Assembly (NCBI RefSeq): GCF_030581075.1
Contig: NZ_JAUQSW010000010.1
Coordinates: 62,001 to 126,000, forward strand
Direction: 5' to 3'
From: Hymenobacter cheonanensis
GTDB taxonomy: Bacteria; Bacteroidota; Bacteroidia; Cytophagales; Hymenobacteraceae
DNA length: 64,000 nucleotides
The first letter of the stretch is position 1. Each line of letters starts with the position of its first letter. The notes beneath the pieces are model-generated. The model saw only the letters and a list, made by a program, of their open reading frames with translations, was not told the DNA's origin and searched no databases. A program made the translations under genes and the position numbers. Positions 44,385-52,390 of the stretch are shown here, piece by piece.

Positions 44385-45061
44385 GCAGGATTGGTAAAGC
44401 CGACGCGGCCCAGAATGGTCACAAACTCGGCACCGTCGGGAAAGGCCTGCACCGACTCGGGCAGGTAGGTATACGCGCTCTGGTCCTTGGAAATAACCTT
44501 GCCAAAGACCGGCAGCACCCGACTAAAGTAAAAATTATAGGCTTGCTTGAGCGGAAATGCGGTCGGCTTGCTGAACTCCAGGATGACGAGCTGGCCGCCG
44601 GGGCGCAGCACGCGGTACATTTCGGCTAGCCCCTTTTCGAGGTGCGCAAAGTTGCGCACACCGAAGGAGGCCGTCACCGCATCAAACTGATTGTCTTCAA
44701 ACGGCAGGTTTTCCGAGTCGCCCAGCTCCAGCTTAATGCGGTGGCTTAGCTTTTTATCAATCAGCTTCTGGCGGCCTACTTCCAGCATGCCGGCCGAAAT
44801 ATCCACGCCCGTTACCTGGGCGTTGGGCGCGGCGGCCCGTAGCGTTTCGATGGCAAAATCGGCCGTGCCGGTAGCAATGTCTAGGATGCGCGCCGGGCGC
44901 AGCGCCTTAAGCTCGTTCACGGCCTTGCGCCGCCAGTAAATGTCGGTGCCGACGCTCAGGAAGTGGTTGAGAAAATCATACTTGCCCGCGATGTTGTCAA
45001 ACATGCGGGCCACCTGCGATTTCTTATCGGCGGCGTCTTCTTTATAGGGTACTACGGCCAT
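44333..45061 (-). CDS. ubiE: Demethylmenaquinone methyltransferase UbiE/MenG
   Basis: 242 aa, last step of menaquinone synthesis. VARMFDNIAGKYDFLNHFLSVGTDIYWRRKAV is the family N-terminal signature; ILDIATGTADFAIE is motif I, GVDISAGMLEVGRQKL follows, then NLPFEDNQFDAVTASFGVRNF and RPGGQLVILEFSKP. The C-terminal SIYTARK is typical. I start at 45061 (MAVVPYKEDAADKKS) rather than the open frame's 45094. No ubiquinone-specific genes are seen, so menaquinone is the expected product. Confidence 0.96.
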   Translation of the reverse strand: MAVVPYKEDAADKKSQVARMFDNIAGKYDFLNHFLSVGTDIYWRRKAVNELKALRPARILDIATGTADFAIETLRAAAPNAQVTGVDISAGMLEVGRQKLIDKKLSHRIKLELGDSENLPFEDNQFDAVTASFGVRNFAHLEKGLAEMYRVLRPGGQLVILEFSKPTAFPLKQAYNFYFSRVLPVFGKVISKDQSAYTYLPESVQAFPDGAEFVTILGRVGFTNPAWQPLTFGISSIYTARK

Positions 45062-45141
45062 AGGAGGAGTGCAAAGAACGGCAAGGCGCCGCAAAAATTG
45101 CGCGCGCTGGCCGGGTAACGGTGGGCTGCTAGCTAGCAGGA

Positions 45142-45174
45142 CAAAAAAACGGCCGGACTGTTCGTCCGGCCGTT
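45142..45174 (-). terminator. Terminator after the PorE-like gene, minus strand
   Basis: AAACGGCCGGAC (45148-45159) pairs with GTCCGGCCGTTT, followed on the minus strand by seven T. It isolates ubiE-porT from the PorE-like gene, which is transcribed in the same direction. Confidence 0.85.
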
Positions 45175-45200
45175 TCCTTTTTTAGCAAAATTGCCGTGGC

Positions 45201-47447
45201 TTAGTCAACTTTGGTTTTCACCTTGGCCTTCTCGCCCGAAGCGTCTTTGGCTTTCGAGTCAAGCTCGCCGTCTTTCGAAATCGTCTTCGACTTCTCGCCG
45301 GCGGCGCCTTTGGTTTTTACTTTCACTTTGTCGCTGTCCTCGTCCACTTTGGTTTTCACCTTCGTGCCGTCGGCCATGCGCACTTTGCTCTTGCCAGGCA
45401 TCGGCGGGCCGGGGTTAACCGGGGTGGCGATAACCGTGGTAGTGGTCGTGGTAGCCGACGGAGCGGGCTGCATGGTCGGCATTTTCTCGCCTTCCTTCAG
45501 CACCGGCTTGAAGTCATCGCGGCGGTTAAGCTGCATGTTCTCCGGCGAATCGTTCGGGGCAACGGGCTTACGCTCGCCGTAGCTCACCGTAGTGAGGCGG
45601 CTGCTGGCGATACCCTGCTTCACGAGGTAGTTCTTGGCAGCATCGGCACGGTTCTGGCCGAGTACCATGTTGTACTCATCCGTGTTGCGCGAGTCGCAAT
45701 TGCCTTCAATCGAGATGTTGAGGCCGGTATTGGCTTTTAGGAAAGCCGTCGTGGCGTTCAGCGTCTTAATCGACTCCGGACGCAACTTGTACTTGTCGGT
45801 GTCGAAGTAAATCGGCTTCATCCGGCCAGCAAATGCAGTTCCCGCCGTATCGATATAGTCAACGTAGAAGTTCTTGGTGATGCTCGTCGAATCGTTCGTC
45901 GAAATCGGCACCGCAAACTCCTGCGTCTCAATGTTCTTACCGTCTTTATTCACCGCTACTTGGTAGGTACGGGCCGACAGCACTTTCACCATGTACGAGC
46001 CATCTTCCTTGGTGATGTCGCGGAAGCTGATGGCCGTTTTGTCGGCCTGCGTACCGTTGAACACCAGTTCTACGTTGGGGATGCGTTGCGTGCTGTCACG
46101 CTTCGAGAACACCGCCCCTTTGATGTTGATGTTCTTGATGTAGCTGATGGTGTAGATGTCTTTCTCGCCGTAACCACCGATGCGGTACGAGCTCAGGTAG
46201 GCATACGTGCCATCGGGCGCCAGGCGGTAGTACGAGTCCGCATCCGGCGTGTTGATGGGGTAGCCCATGTTCTCGGGGCGGCCCCACTTGTGGCCAATGC
46301 TATCATACTTCGAGGCGAAGATGTCGTAGTCGCCCATCGTGTTGTGGCCACGCGAGCTGAAGTACAGCGTACGGCCATCGCGGCTGATGTACGGGCTGTC
46401 CTCGTCGTACTTCGTGTTGATGGTGCTGCCTAGCGACTTAGCCGGGCCCCAGTCGCCCCCGGCGGTGCGGGTGCTATAGTACAGGTCGAGGTTGCCATCT
46501 TCCGAGTAGCGCGCCGTCGAGAAATACAGCGTCAGGCCGTCCGGCGTGATGTAGGCATCGCCTTCATAAGCCTTCGAGTTGATATTGTTATTCAGCTTCG
46601 TGGGCGCACCCCAGTCGCCACCGGCTTGTTTCGAAGCCACGAACACGTCGCCGTCCTCGTCGCTACGGTACATCAGCAGCTTAGTGTCGTTGTCGAACAG
46701 CTGGTCCGAGGCATCATGGCCCTTGCTGTTGAGTGCGGCCGAAAGCGAACGCGGCTTCTCCCAGTTGTCGGCGTCGATGCGGTGGGTTTCAACGATACCC
46801 TCGTAGTACTCGCCGTCGGCCGCCGTTTTGTTGCGGGTCTTGGTGTCGAGGCCAGGAATATCGGTTGGGTTGGCGCGGGTCGTGAAAATCAGCGTTTTGT
46901 CATCCGACGAAATAACCGGGCTGTGCTCCGAGTACTGCGTGTTCACCGTTGGGCCCAGGTTCTTTACAAAGATGTCCTTGGGCGAGTTGAACAGAATTTT
47001 GGCGTTTTTGCTGTGTTGAATCAGCTGGGCTACTTCCTCGCGGCGGGTATCGTTCCGCTTTTTCAGCGTCGCGTTGTAGGCCTGGTAATGCGTAATAGCC
47101 TCGTCGAAGTTGTAGTTGAGGTGGTCTACGCGGCCGAGCCAGTATTCCACGTCTTTCGACACTTTCGGCTTGAGCTTCTGCGCCTTATAGATGTAATCGC
47201 TCGCCTTTTCTTTGTCAAAGGACAGGTAGGCTACCCCGGCCCGGAACAGCGCCTGGGCGTTGTTGGGGTCCTTCGCAATCACCCGCTCGTAGTAAGGGAT
47301 GGAAGCGCGGTAGTTCTCCTGGTTGAACAGCTTGTTGCCGGTTTGCAGGTCCTTACGCGTGCTCTGTGCCTGGGCCGAGGTAGCCACGGCCGCAGTCAGG
47401 GCTAGCGCGGCAGAAGCTTGCAGCAGCCTTTTGGATACGTTGTCCAT
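45201..47447 (-). CDS. OmpA-family protein with TPR, PD40 propeller and CNA-like domains (PorE-like)
   Basis: 748 aa. Signal peptide (about 1-27), TPR-rich part (about 30-130: LFNQENYRASIPYYERVIAK), a PD40/WD40-like propeller (about 170-440, repeated SPYISRDGRTLYFSSRGH), a carboxypeptidase-regulatory-like beta domain (about 445-530) and an OmpA peptidoglycan-binding domain (about 545-645: IEGNCDSRNTDEYNMVLGQNRADAAKNYL). This order is that of PorE, a type IX secretion accessory protein of Porphyromonas. The C-terminal 95 residues are an extra low-complexity tail rich in KVKTK and TTTTT segments, with no counterpart I know. Near porT in the window; a general OmpA role is the alternative. Confidence 0.88.
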   Translation of the reverse strand: MDNVSKRLLQASAALALTAAVATSAQAQSTRKDLQTGNKLFNQENYRASIPYYERVIAKDPNNAQALFRAGVAYLSFDKEKASDYIYKAQKLKPKVSKDVEYWLGRVDHLNYNFDEAITHYQAYNATLKKRNDTRREEVAQLIQHSKNAKILFNSPKDIFVKNLGPTVNTQYSEHSPVISSDDKTLIFTTRANPTDIPGLDTKTRNKTAADGEYYEGIVETHRIDADNWEKPRSLSAALNSKGHDASDQLFDNDTKLLMYRSDEDGDVFVASKQAGGDWGAPTKLNNNINSKAYEGDAYITPDGLTLYFSTARYSEDGNLDLYYSTRTAGGDWGPAKSLGSTINTKYDEDSPYISRDGRTLYFSSRGHNTMGDYDIFASKYDSIGHKWGRPENMGYPINTPDADSYYRLAPDGTYAYLSSYRIGGYGEKDIYTISYIKNINIKGAVFSKRDSTQRIPNVELVFNGTQADKTAISFRDITKEDGSYMVKVLSARTYQVAVNKDGKNIETQEFAVPISTNDSTSITKNFYVDYIDTAGTAFAGRMKPIYFDTDKYKLRPESIKTLNATTAFLKANTGLNISIEGNCDSRNTDEYNMVLGQNRADAAKNYLVKQGIASSRLTTVSYGERKPVAPNDSPENMQLNRRDDFKPVLKEGEKMPTMQPAPSATTTTTTVIATPVNPGPPMPGKSKVRMADGTKVKTKVDEDSDKVKVKTKGAAGEKSKTISKDGELDSKAKDASGEKAKVKTKVD

Positions 47448-47630
47448 TGAAAAAAGGGTGTTTGGAAAATTTTAAAGGAAAGAGCGAAAGAGTAGCGTTA
47501 GTACAGCCCCGGGCTCGGGCGCACCGCTGGCACGCTCAATTTGCCGACTTATACTAATTTTTTGCGTCAGGGTTGGCCCAATTGGCCGGCCCACGGCTGA
47601 AAAAAGAGCACTATTGGCCCTCTACAGCTG

Positions 47631-47638
47631 CAAATATA
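47631..47638 (-). promoter_or_regulatory. -7 element TATATTTG, proximal
   Basis: Exact TAnnTTTG on the minus strand, 184 nt upstream of the PorE-like start; no good -33 box visible. Confidence 0.4.
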
Positions 47639-47741
47639 CCGGGAAAGCACCAGCAGGCCGGCTGGCCAGGGGCACTAAAAGGAGCGGGCGCTTGTACAGT
47701 ATTGTTTTAATAACTGGCGAATAGGCAGTTTGAGAGCTGCG

Positions 47742-47749
47742 CAAATATA
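47742..47749 (-). promoter_or_regulatory. -7 element TATATTTG, distal
   Basis: Exact match on the minus strand preceded by TTG 18 nt upstream, giving a -33/-7 pair of proper spacing. It would start a transcript with a leader of about 290 nt or a small RNA. Confidence 0.5.
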
Positions 47750-47863
47750 GGCGCAGGTTTTGAAAGACAACGATTTAGTACAAGATTGCTAGGCCCCTTG
47801 CCGGCCGGCAGCCGTAGTGCGACGCATCTTTGTACCCGCATAGCCTGATAGGTAACCCACACA

Positions 47864-48481
47864 ATGGTAATTCGTGAAGCAAGTTTTTTAGTTAGTAATA
47901 CGCAGGTTGCCCTTTGCCCGGCCCCCGACCGGCCCGAGTACGCCTTTATCGGGCGCTCCAACGTGGGCAAATCGTCGCTGATAAATATGCTGACCGGCCG
48001 CACGGGGCTGGCCAAAACATCCAGCACGCCGGGCAAAACCCAGGTTATCAATCACTTCAATATCAATGATGAGTGGTACCTGGTCGACTTGCCAGGCTAC
48101 GGCTACGCCAAGGTGAGCAAGAGTGCGCGGGCCGACTGGGGCAAAATGATAACCGCCTACCTGGGCAAGCGTGAAAACCTGACCTGTGTGTGCGTGCTGC
48201 TCGATTCGCGCCACGCGCCGCAGGCGGCCGACCTGGAGTTTATGACCAAGCTGGGCGAGGCGGGCGTGCCGTTCGTTATGATTTTTACGAAGACTGATAA
48301 GCAGTCGACCAGCCAGACCAAAGCCCTTATTAGTAGTTACCTCGCCAAGATGAGCGAAACCTGGGACGAGCTGCCGCGGCACTTCGTGACGTCGGCCGAA
48401 ACCGGGCTGGGGCGCGAGGAAGTATTGGACTTTATTACGGAAATAAACCGGCAGGTAGCCGCCGATGCGGCGGGCGCTTAA
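47864..48481 (+). CDS. engB: Ribosome-biogenesis GTPase EngB (YihA/YsxC)
   Basis: 205 aa essential GTPase for 50S subunit assembly. G1 GRSNVGKS (about 30-37), G2 region KTSSTPGKTQ, G3 DLPGYGYAK, G4 TKTDK (140s) and a G5-like TSAETG near 185 are complete. The start ATG is 32 nt after the CATCTTTG element. Followed by a TonB-domain gene in the same direction. Confidence 0.95.
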   Translation: MVIREASFLVSNTQVALCPAPDRPEYAFIGRSNVGKSSLINMLTGRTGLAKTSSTPGKTQVINHFNINDEWYLVDLPGYGYAKVSKSARADWGKMITAYLGKRENLTCVCVLLDSRHAPQAADLEFMTKLGEAGVPFVMIFTKTDKQSTSQTKALISSYLAKMSETWDELPRHFVTSAETGLGREEVLDFITEINRQVAADAAGA

Positions 48482-48545
48482 GTACTTTTGGCGCGCCAAT
48501 TGCCCGGCAGCAGGGATTTTCCCCGTACCTCCCTCCTATTTACTC

Positions 48546-48998
48546 ATGAAAAAACTATTGCTCACGCCGCTGGCTTTGGGCGGCCTGCTAGCCACCGCGC
48601 ACGCCCAAACCCCGAAGCCGAATACCGTGCCCCCGTCGCAGACGGCGCCCGCTGCCCCAGCGGGTACTGGCCTCAACCATGTAGGCCAGGACATTCCGGT
48701 GGCGGCCTACTACGAGGGCGGGCAGGAAGCCATGTACGCCTTCATTGCCAAGGAGTTGAAATACCCCTTGCTAGCTAAGCGCAACCGCATGCAGGGGCGC
48801 TGCATCATCAGCTTCACGCTGAATCCGGATGGCAACCTTCAGGGCCTGCGCATTGTGAAGCAGGTGGGTGGCGGCACCGGCGAAGAGGCCGCCCGCGTAG
48901 TGCGCCTGCTCAAATTCAAGAAACCCGAATACCCGATTCTCACTAGCCTGCCCATCGATTTCAAGCTCGGCGTAACCGGCGCGAACACGGTGGAATAA
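48546..48998 (+). CDS. TonB C-terminal-domain protein (secreted)
   Basis: 150 aa. Signal peptide MKKLLLTPLALGGLLATAHAQT, a Pro/Ala/Thr linker (about 22-47), then a TonB_C domain (AYYEGGQEAMYAFIAKELKYPLLAKRNRMQGRCIISFTLNPDGNLQGLRIVKQ). Same architecture as the gene at 9591-10049 but with low identity. No membrane anchor. The upstream open frame starts at 48465, but the signal peptide fixes the start at 48546. Separated by 64 nt from engB; a family B repeat follows the stop. Confidence 0.82.
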   Translation: MKKLLLTPLALGGLLATAHAQTPKPNTVPPSQTAPAAPAGTGLNHVGQDIPVAAYYEGGQEAMYAFIAKELKYPLLAKRNRMQGRCIISFTLNPDGNLQGLRIVKQVGGGTGEEAARVVRLLKFKKPEYPILTSLPIDFKLGVTGANTVE

Positions 48999-49009
48999 TT
49001 TTTTACCTC

Positions 49010-49096
49010 TGTCATTGCGAGGAGGAACGACGAAGCAATCATACCTGAATGGCTAATCTTGGTGTGATTGCTTCGTCGTTCCTCCTCGCAATGACA
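49010..49096. repeat. Family B inverted repeat
   Basis: Two 32-nt arms, 49010-49041 and 49065-49096, perfectly complementary, starting TGTCATTGCGAGGAGG. The sequence is of the kind of dispersed GTCATTGCGAG palindromes found in many Bacteroidota. It lies between a TonB-domain gene and the DUF5606 gene. Confidence 0.93.
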
Positions 49097-49119
49097 AAAC
49101 CCTTTTACTTCCCAAAAGA

Positions 49120-49623
49120 ATGCCCTACGATTTGAAAGAGCTGGCGGCCATCAGCGGCCAACCTGGCCTGTTCCGCCTGGTGCGCCCGGCCCGCCACGGT
49201 GTATTGGTCGAAAGCCTCGACGCGAAAGCTACCCGCTCGCTAGCCCCGGCCAGCAACAAAGTATCGCTGCTGAGCGAAATCGGCATCTACGCCCAGGATT
49301 CGGACGATACGCTGGCGCTGACCGACGTGTTTGAGCGCATTCATCAGAAGTACGGCGCCAGCCTCCCCGTGACCAATAAGTCGGGCGAGGGCGAGCTGAA
49401 AGACTTCCTGGCCGATGTGATGCCCGAGTACGACCGCGACCGCGTGTATTTGTCCGACATTAAGAAGCTGGCGACCTGGTATGGCATTGTAAGCCAGCAC
49501 GTGCCGTATTCGGAGGCTAGCGCCGAAGAACCCGCTGCGGGCGAGCCCCTAAGCACGGGCGGCGTTATTGGCGAGGGTGATGCTGAGCCCTCGGCGGCCG
49601 GCAACCCGGAGGCCACGAAGTAA
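49120..49623 (+). CDS. DUF5606 family protein
   Basis: 167 aa, conserved Bacteroidota protein of unknown function. Residues 1-130 are the conserved portion (LKELAAISGQPGLFRLVRPARHGVLVESLD, VSLLSEIGIYAQD, ALTDVFERIHQKYG, DFLADVMPEYDRDRVYLSDIKKLATWYGI). No signal peptide, cytosolic. The last 35 residues are an acidic, Gly/Ala/Ser-rich tail. The fold suggests a small adaptor, but no motif indicates chemistry. Followed by a terminator. Confidence 0.88.
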   Translation: MPYDLKELAAISGQPGLFRLVRPARHGVLVESLDAKATRSLAPASNKVSLLSEIGIYAQDSDDTLALTDVFERIHQKYGASLPVTNKSGEGELKDFLADVMPEYDRDRVYLSDIKKLATWYGIVSQHVPYSEASAEEPAAGEPLSTGGVIGEGDAEPSAAGNPEATK

Positions 49624-49658
49624 TTGGCTTAGTAGCGCGGTGTAATCTGCGCCCAAGC

Positions 49659-49697
49659 AAAAAGGTCGTTCCTGCTGGCAGGAACGACCTTTTTTTT
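49659..49697. terminator. Bidirectional terminator between DUF5606 and fbp
   Basis: AAAAAGGTCGTTCCTGC pairs with GCAGGAACGACC followed by eight T. A runs on the left and T runs on the right allow termination in both directions; the flanking genes converge on it. Confidence 0.92.
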
Positions 49698-49711
49698 GTG
49701 TTGTGCCCTAG

Positions 49712-50740
49712 CTACGCGGTGGCGGTAGCTTCGGCAGCCTCTTTTTCCTGGGCCAGGAAGGCTTCGGCCTGCTCGACCAGCTCTTTGCTGCCGATGAAGA
49801 CAGGGCAGCGCTCGTGGCAGGTTTTGGGCTCGATTTCGAGGGTGCGCAGCTGGCCGTTGGAGCTTTTGCCACCGGCCTGCTCCACGATGAAGGCCAGCGG
49901 GTTGCACTCGTACATGAGGCGCAGCTTGCCGCTAGGGTCCTTGGCGGTGGCGGGGTAGATATAGATGCCGCCTTTGAGCAGATTGCGGTGAAAATCGGCG
50001 ACAAGCGAACCGATGTAGCGGGCCGAAAACTTCTCGCTTTTGCAGTGCTGCACAAAAGCCGCTACGCCGGGTGAAAACGACTCGGCCGAGCCTTCGTTGA
50101 TGGAGTACACCTTGCCGGTTTTGGGCGTCTGAATGTCGGGGTGCGAGAGGAAGAACTCGCCCAGGCTAGGCTCGTAGGTGAAGCCGTTGACGCCGTTGCC
50201 GGTCGTGTACACGAGCATGGTGCTGGAGCCGTAGATGACGTAGCCGGCCGCCACCTGGTGGGTGCCGGGCTGGAGGCAATCGGCGCTGCTGCCCTCGCGG
50301 CCGGTGGGCGAAATGCGGCGGTAGATGCTGAAAATAGTGCCGATGCTCACGTTCACATCAATGTTGCTGCTGCCATCGAGCGGGTCGATGGCCACCACGT
50401 ACTTGCCCTGGTTGTTGCCGGTTTGGATGATGTCGGCGTCTTCTTCCGAGATGATAGTGCATACCTCGCCGCCGTTGCGTAGCGCCCGGATAAAGCGGAT
50501 GTTGGCAATCACGTCGAGCTTCTGCTGGTCCTCGCCCTGCACGTTGCGGTTGCCGTAGGCGCCGGCAATGTCGATGAGGCCCGAGCGGTTGATTTCGCGG
50601 TTGACAATCTTGGCGGCCAGTGCAATGTCGCGCAGCAGCTGCGAAAGCTCCCCGGTGGCATAGGGGAAATCTTCCTGCTTGCGCATGATGAAGCGGTCGA
50701 GGGTGGTGCCAACGGGCAGGGCTAGCTTATTGTGGTCCAT
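49712..50740 (-). CDS. fbp: Fructose-1,6-bisphosphatase class I
   Basis: 342 aa gluconeogenic phosphatase. Metal and substrate motifs [34 protein letters not shown] and [14 protein letters not shown] (here [13 protein letters not shown]) are present, as is KLRLMYECN (the class I active-site lysine). Length is as in the family. Promoter TAGCTTTG at 50768-50775 on the same strand. Convergent to DUF5606, divergent from lysC. Its presence indicates growth on gluconeogenic substrates such as peptides or acetate. Confidence 0.96.
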   Translation of the reverse strand: MDHNKLALPVGTTLDRFIMRKQEDFPYATGELSQLLRDIALAAKIVNREINRSGLIDIAGAYGNRNVQGEDQQKLDVIANIRFIRALRNGGEVCTIISEEDADIIQTGNNQGKYVVAIDPLDGSSNIDVNVSIGTIFSIYRRISPTGREGSSADCLQPGTHQVAAGYVIYGSSTMLVYTTGNGVNGFTYEPSLGEFFLSHPDIQTPKTGKVYSINEGSAESFSPGVAAFVQHCKSEKFSARYIGSLVADFHRNLLKGGIYIYPATAKDPSGKLRLMYECNPLAFIVEQAGGKSSNGQLRTLEIEPKTCHERCPVFIGSKELVEQAEAFLAQEKEAAEATATA

Positions 50741-50767
50741 GTAAGCGAATAAGGGCGAGAATCGCTA

Positions 50768-50775
50768 CAAAGCTA
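50768..50775 (-). promoter_or_regulatory. -7 element TAGCTTTG of fbp
   Basis: Exact TAnnTTTG match, giving a leader of about 22 nt before the ATG at 50740. Confidence 0.5.
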
Positions 50776-50805
50776 GCCGGAGCGCGGCAAGCGGCCTAGC
50801 GAAAA

Positions 50806-50825
50806 CTCCGCACACGATTGCGGAG
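50806..50825 (+). other. Short hairpin upstream of aspartate kinase
   Basis: CTCCGCA and TGCGGAG form a 7-bp stem around a 6-nt loop in the 160-nt divergent fbp/lysC region. Too short and featureless to be a lysine riboswitch. Confidence 0.4.
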
Positions 50826-50901
50826 CCTGCCAGGGTTGTTTACGCCACTTAGCAGGTCGCAAACGGCCGCCTCTCCCGGCTACGCCCTAGTTTTGGGCCT
50901 T

Positions 50902-52215
50902 ATGAAAGACGAAGGAACGGGCTTGCAGGTCTACAAATTTGGCGGCGCCTCGGTGAAGGACGCGGCGGCGATTCTCAACCTCTGCCGCATCGTGCGCAAC
51001 TTTGGGCCTAGCGGGCCGCTGCTCATCGTAGTGTCGGCGATGGGCAAAACGACCAATGCGCTGGAGGAAATTTATGATTTGGCGTATCACGGGCGCGACT
51101 ACTCGGCGCAGCTGGCGGCAGTGAGAGCTTATCACGAGAAAGCAGGCAAAGAGATAGGCAAAGCACAGCCTCATTCCGGTATAGACCCTAATAAGCCAGA
51201 TGCTGGATTAGAAAGCCTCTTTCAAGAACTTGCCTACAGATTAACAAACCTCTCGCATAGCAAAAGCTATGATGAGGGCTACGACCAGGTAGTGAGCTTT
51301 GGTGAAGCTCTCTCTTCAGAGCTTGTTTACGGTGCACTGGCAGGCAGTTTAACTCATAAAGTATATCACCGTTCAACACAGATTGTAACTGATAATACTT
51401 GGCGCGAAGGGAAAGTAAACTGGGAAGAAACTGTGAAGAAGATTCGAGAAGAAATTCAAGGGCTCTTCTTTCCTAACGGCGATGCACACGTTGTTATAAC
51501 GGAGGGGTTTACCGGGCAAGTGCAAAATGACCACCGCACTACCACCCTCGGCCGTGAGGGCTCCGACTACTCGGCCGCCATCTTTGCCTACTGCCTAAAC
51601 GCTGAGAGCGTGACCATCTGGAAAGACGTGCCGGGCCTGCTAAATGCCGACCCCAAAATCTTCCCCGACACGGTGCTGTACCCTGAAATCAGCTACCAAG
51701 AAACCATCGAAATGGCGTTTTACGGGGCTAGCGTCATTCACCCCAAGACCCTGAAGCCGCTGGCCGACCGCCACATTCCGCTGCGGGTGCGCTCGTTTCT
51801 GGACCCGGCCGCGCCGGGCACGCTCATTCACGACTGCCAGCACCCGCCGCTGGTGCCCGCGTTTATTCGCAAGACGGGGCAGTGCCTGCTGTCGTTTGAA
51901 AGCAAGGATTTCGCGTTTATCTCGGAGGAAAACCTGGAGGTGATTTTTGGCGCGCTAGCCCAGGCGCGGCTCAAAATCAACCTCATGCAGAACTCGGCCA
52001 TTAGCTTTTCGGTGTGCACCGATTTCAATGAGATGCGCGTGCAGCGGCTGCTGGGGCTGCTGCAAGGCCAGTTTCGGGTGCAGTACAACTCGGACCTGAC
52101 GCTGTTCACCATCAAGCACTACGACGCGGCCAGCATCGAGCGCCTCACGGCCGGGCGCGAGCTGCTGCTGGAGCAGCGCACGCGCAGCACGTTCCAGTTT
52201 CTGGTGCGCGAATAA
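50902..52215 (+). CDS. lysC: Aspartate kinase (mosaic base composition)
   Basis: 437 aa; phosphorylates aspartate for Lys/Thr/Met synthesis. KFGGASVKDA (nucleotide site), SAMGKTTNALEE, VSFGEALSSEL, TEGFTGQ, TTTLGREGSDYSAAIFA, KDVPGLLNADPKI and an ACT-bearing C-terminus are present. Start at 50902; TAGTTTTG (50888-50895) stands only 6 nt before it. Bases about 51118-51515 drop to about 43 percent G+C (hand count 130 of 300 in 51181-51480) against about 63 percent in a flanking 60-nt check, with AAA, GAA and AGA-type codons, while the frame and the protein motifs continue. This suggests a recombined segment. Confidence 0.93.
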   Translation: MKDEGTGLQVYKFGGASVKDAAAILNLCRIVRNFGPSGPLLIVVSAMGKTTNALEEIYDLAYHGRDYSAQLAAVRAYHEKAGKEIGKAQPHSGIDPNKPDAGLESLFQELAYRLTNLSHSKSYDEGYDQVVSFGEALSSELVYGALAGSLTHKVYHRSTQIVTDNTWREGKVNWEETVKKIREEIQGLFFPNGDAHVVITEGFTGQVQNDHRTTTLGREGSDYSAAIFAYCLNAESVTIWKDVPGLLNADPKIFPDTVLYPEISYQETIEMAFYGASVIHPKTLKPLADRHIPLRVRSFLDPAAPGTLIHDCQHPPLVPAFIRKTGQCLLSFESKDFAFISEENLEVIFGALAQARLKINLMQNSAISFSVCTDFNEMRVQRLLGLLQGQFRVQYNSDLTLFTIKHYDAASIERLTAGRELLLEQRTRSTFQFLVRE

Positions 52216-52255
52216 CCGTTTGGCTGGTTTTGGAGTACTAGGCCTATTCGTTAGC

Positions 52256-52356
52256 AGCGCGTCGGGTTGAGCCTGCCGAAGCATCTTGCTTGAATCGTTC
52301 GGTAGAACCCCTGGCGACACGGGTAAGATGCTTTGGCAGGCTCAACATGGCGCGCT
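52256..52356. repeat. Family C inverted repeat, copy 1
   Basis: Arms 52256-52287 and 52325-52356 are complementary at about 28 of 32 positions; core TTGAGCCTGCCGAAGCATC. It lies between lysC and the AhpC-type peroxiredoxin. The imperfect arms make it the most diverged of the three copies. Confidence 0.85.
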
Positions 52357-52390
52357 GCTTCCAAGTCTCAACATTTCAGCTCCCATTTCA

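Larger units (their letters stand above)
47448..47863. other. Intergenic region between the PorE-like gene and engB (416 nt)
   Basis: No gene of convincing size. It holds two TATATTTG elements on the minus strand and CATCTTTG on the plus strand (47825-47832), plus A+T-rich stretches near 47530-47580 and 47690-47790. No hairpin clear enough to call an RNA. The PorE-like gene may therefore have a leader of roughly 180-290 nt. Confidence 0.55.

Noticed and set aside
50741-50901. Lysine riboswitch upstream of aspartate kinase
   Set aside because: Only a 7-bp hairpin is present; no multi-helix lysine aptamer and Bacteroidota lysC is not known for it.
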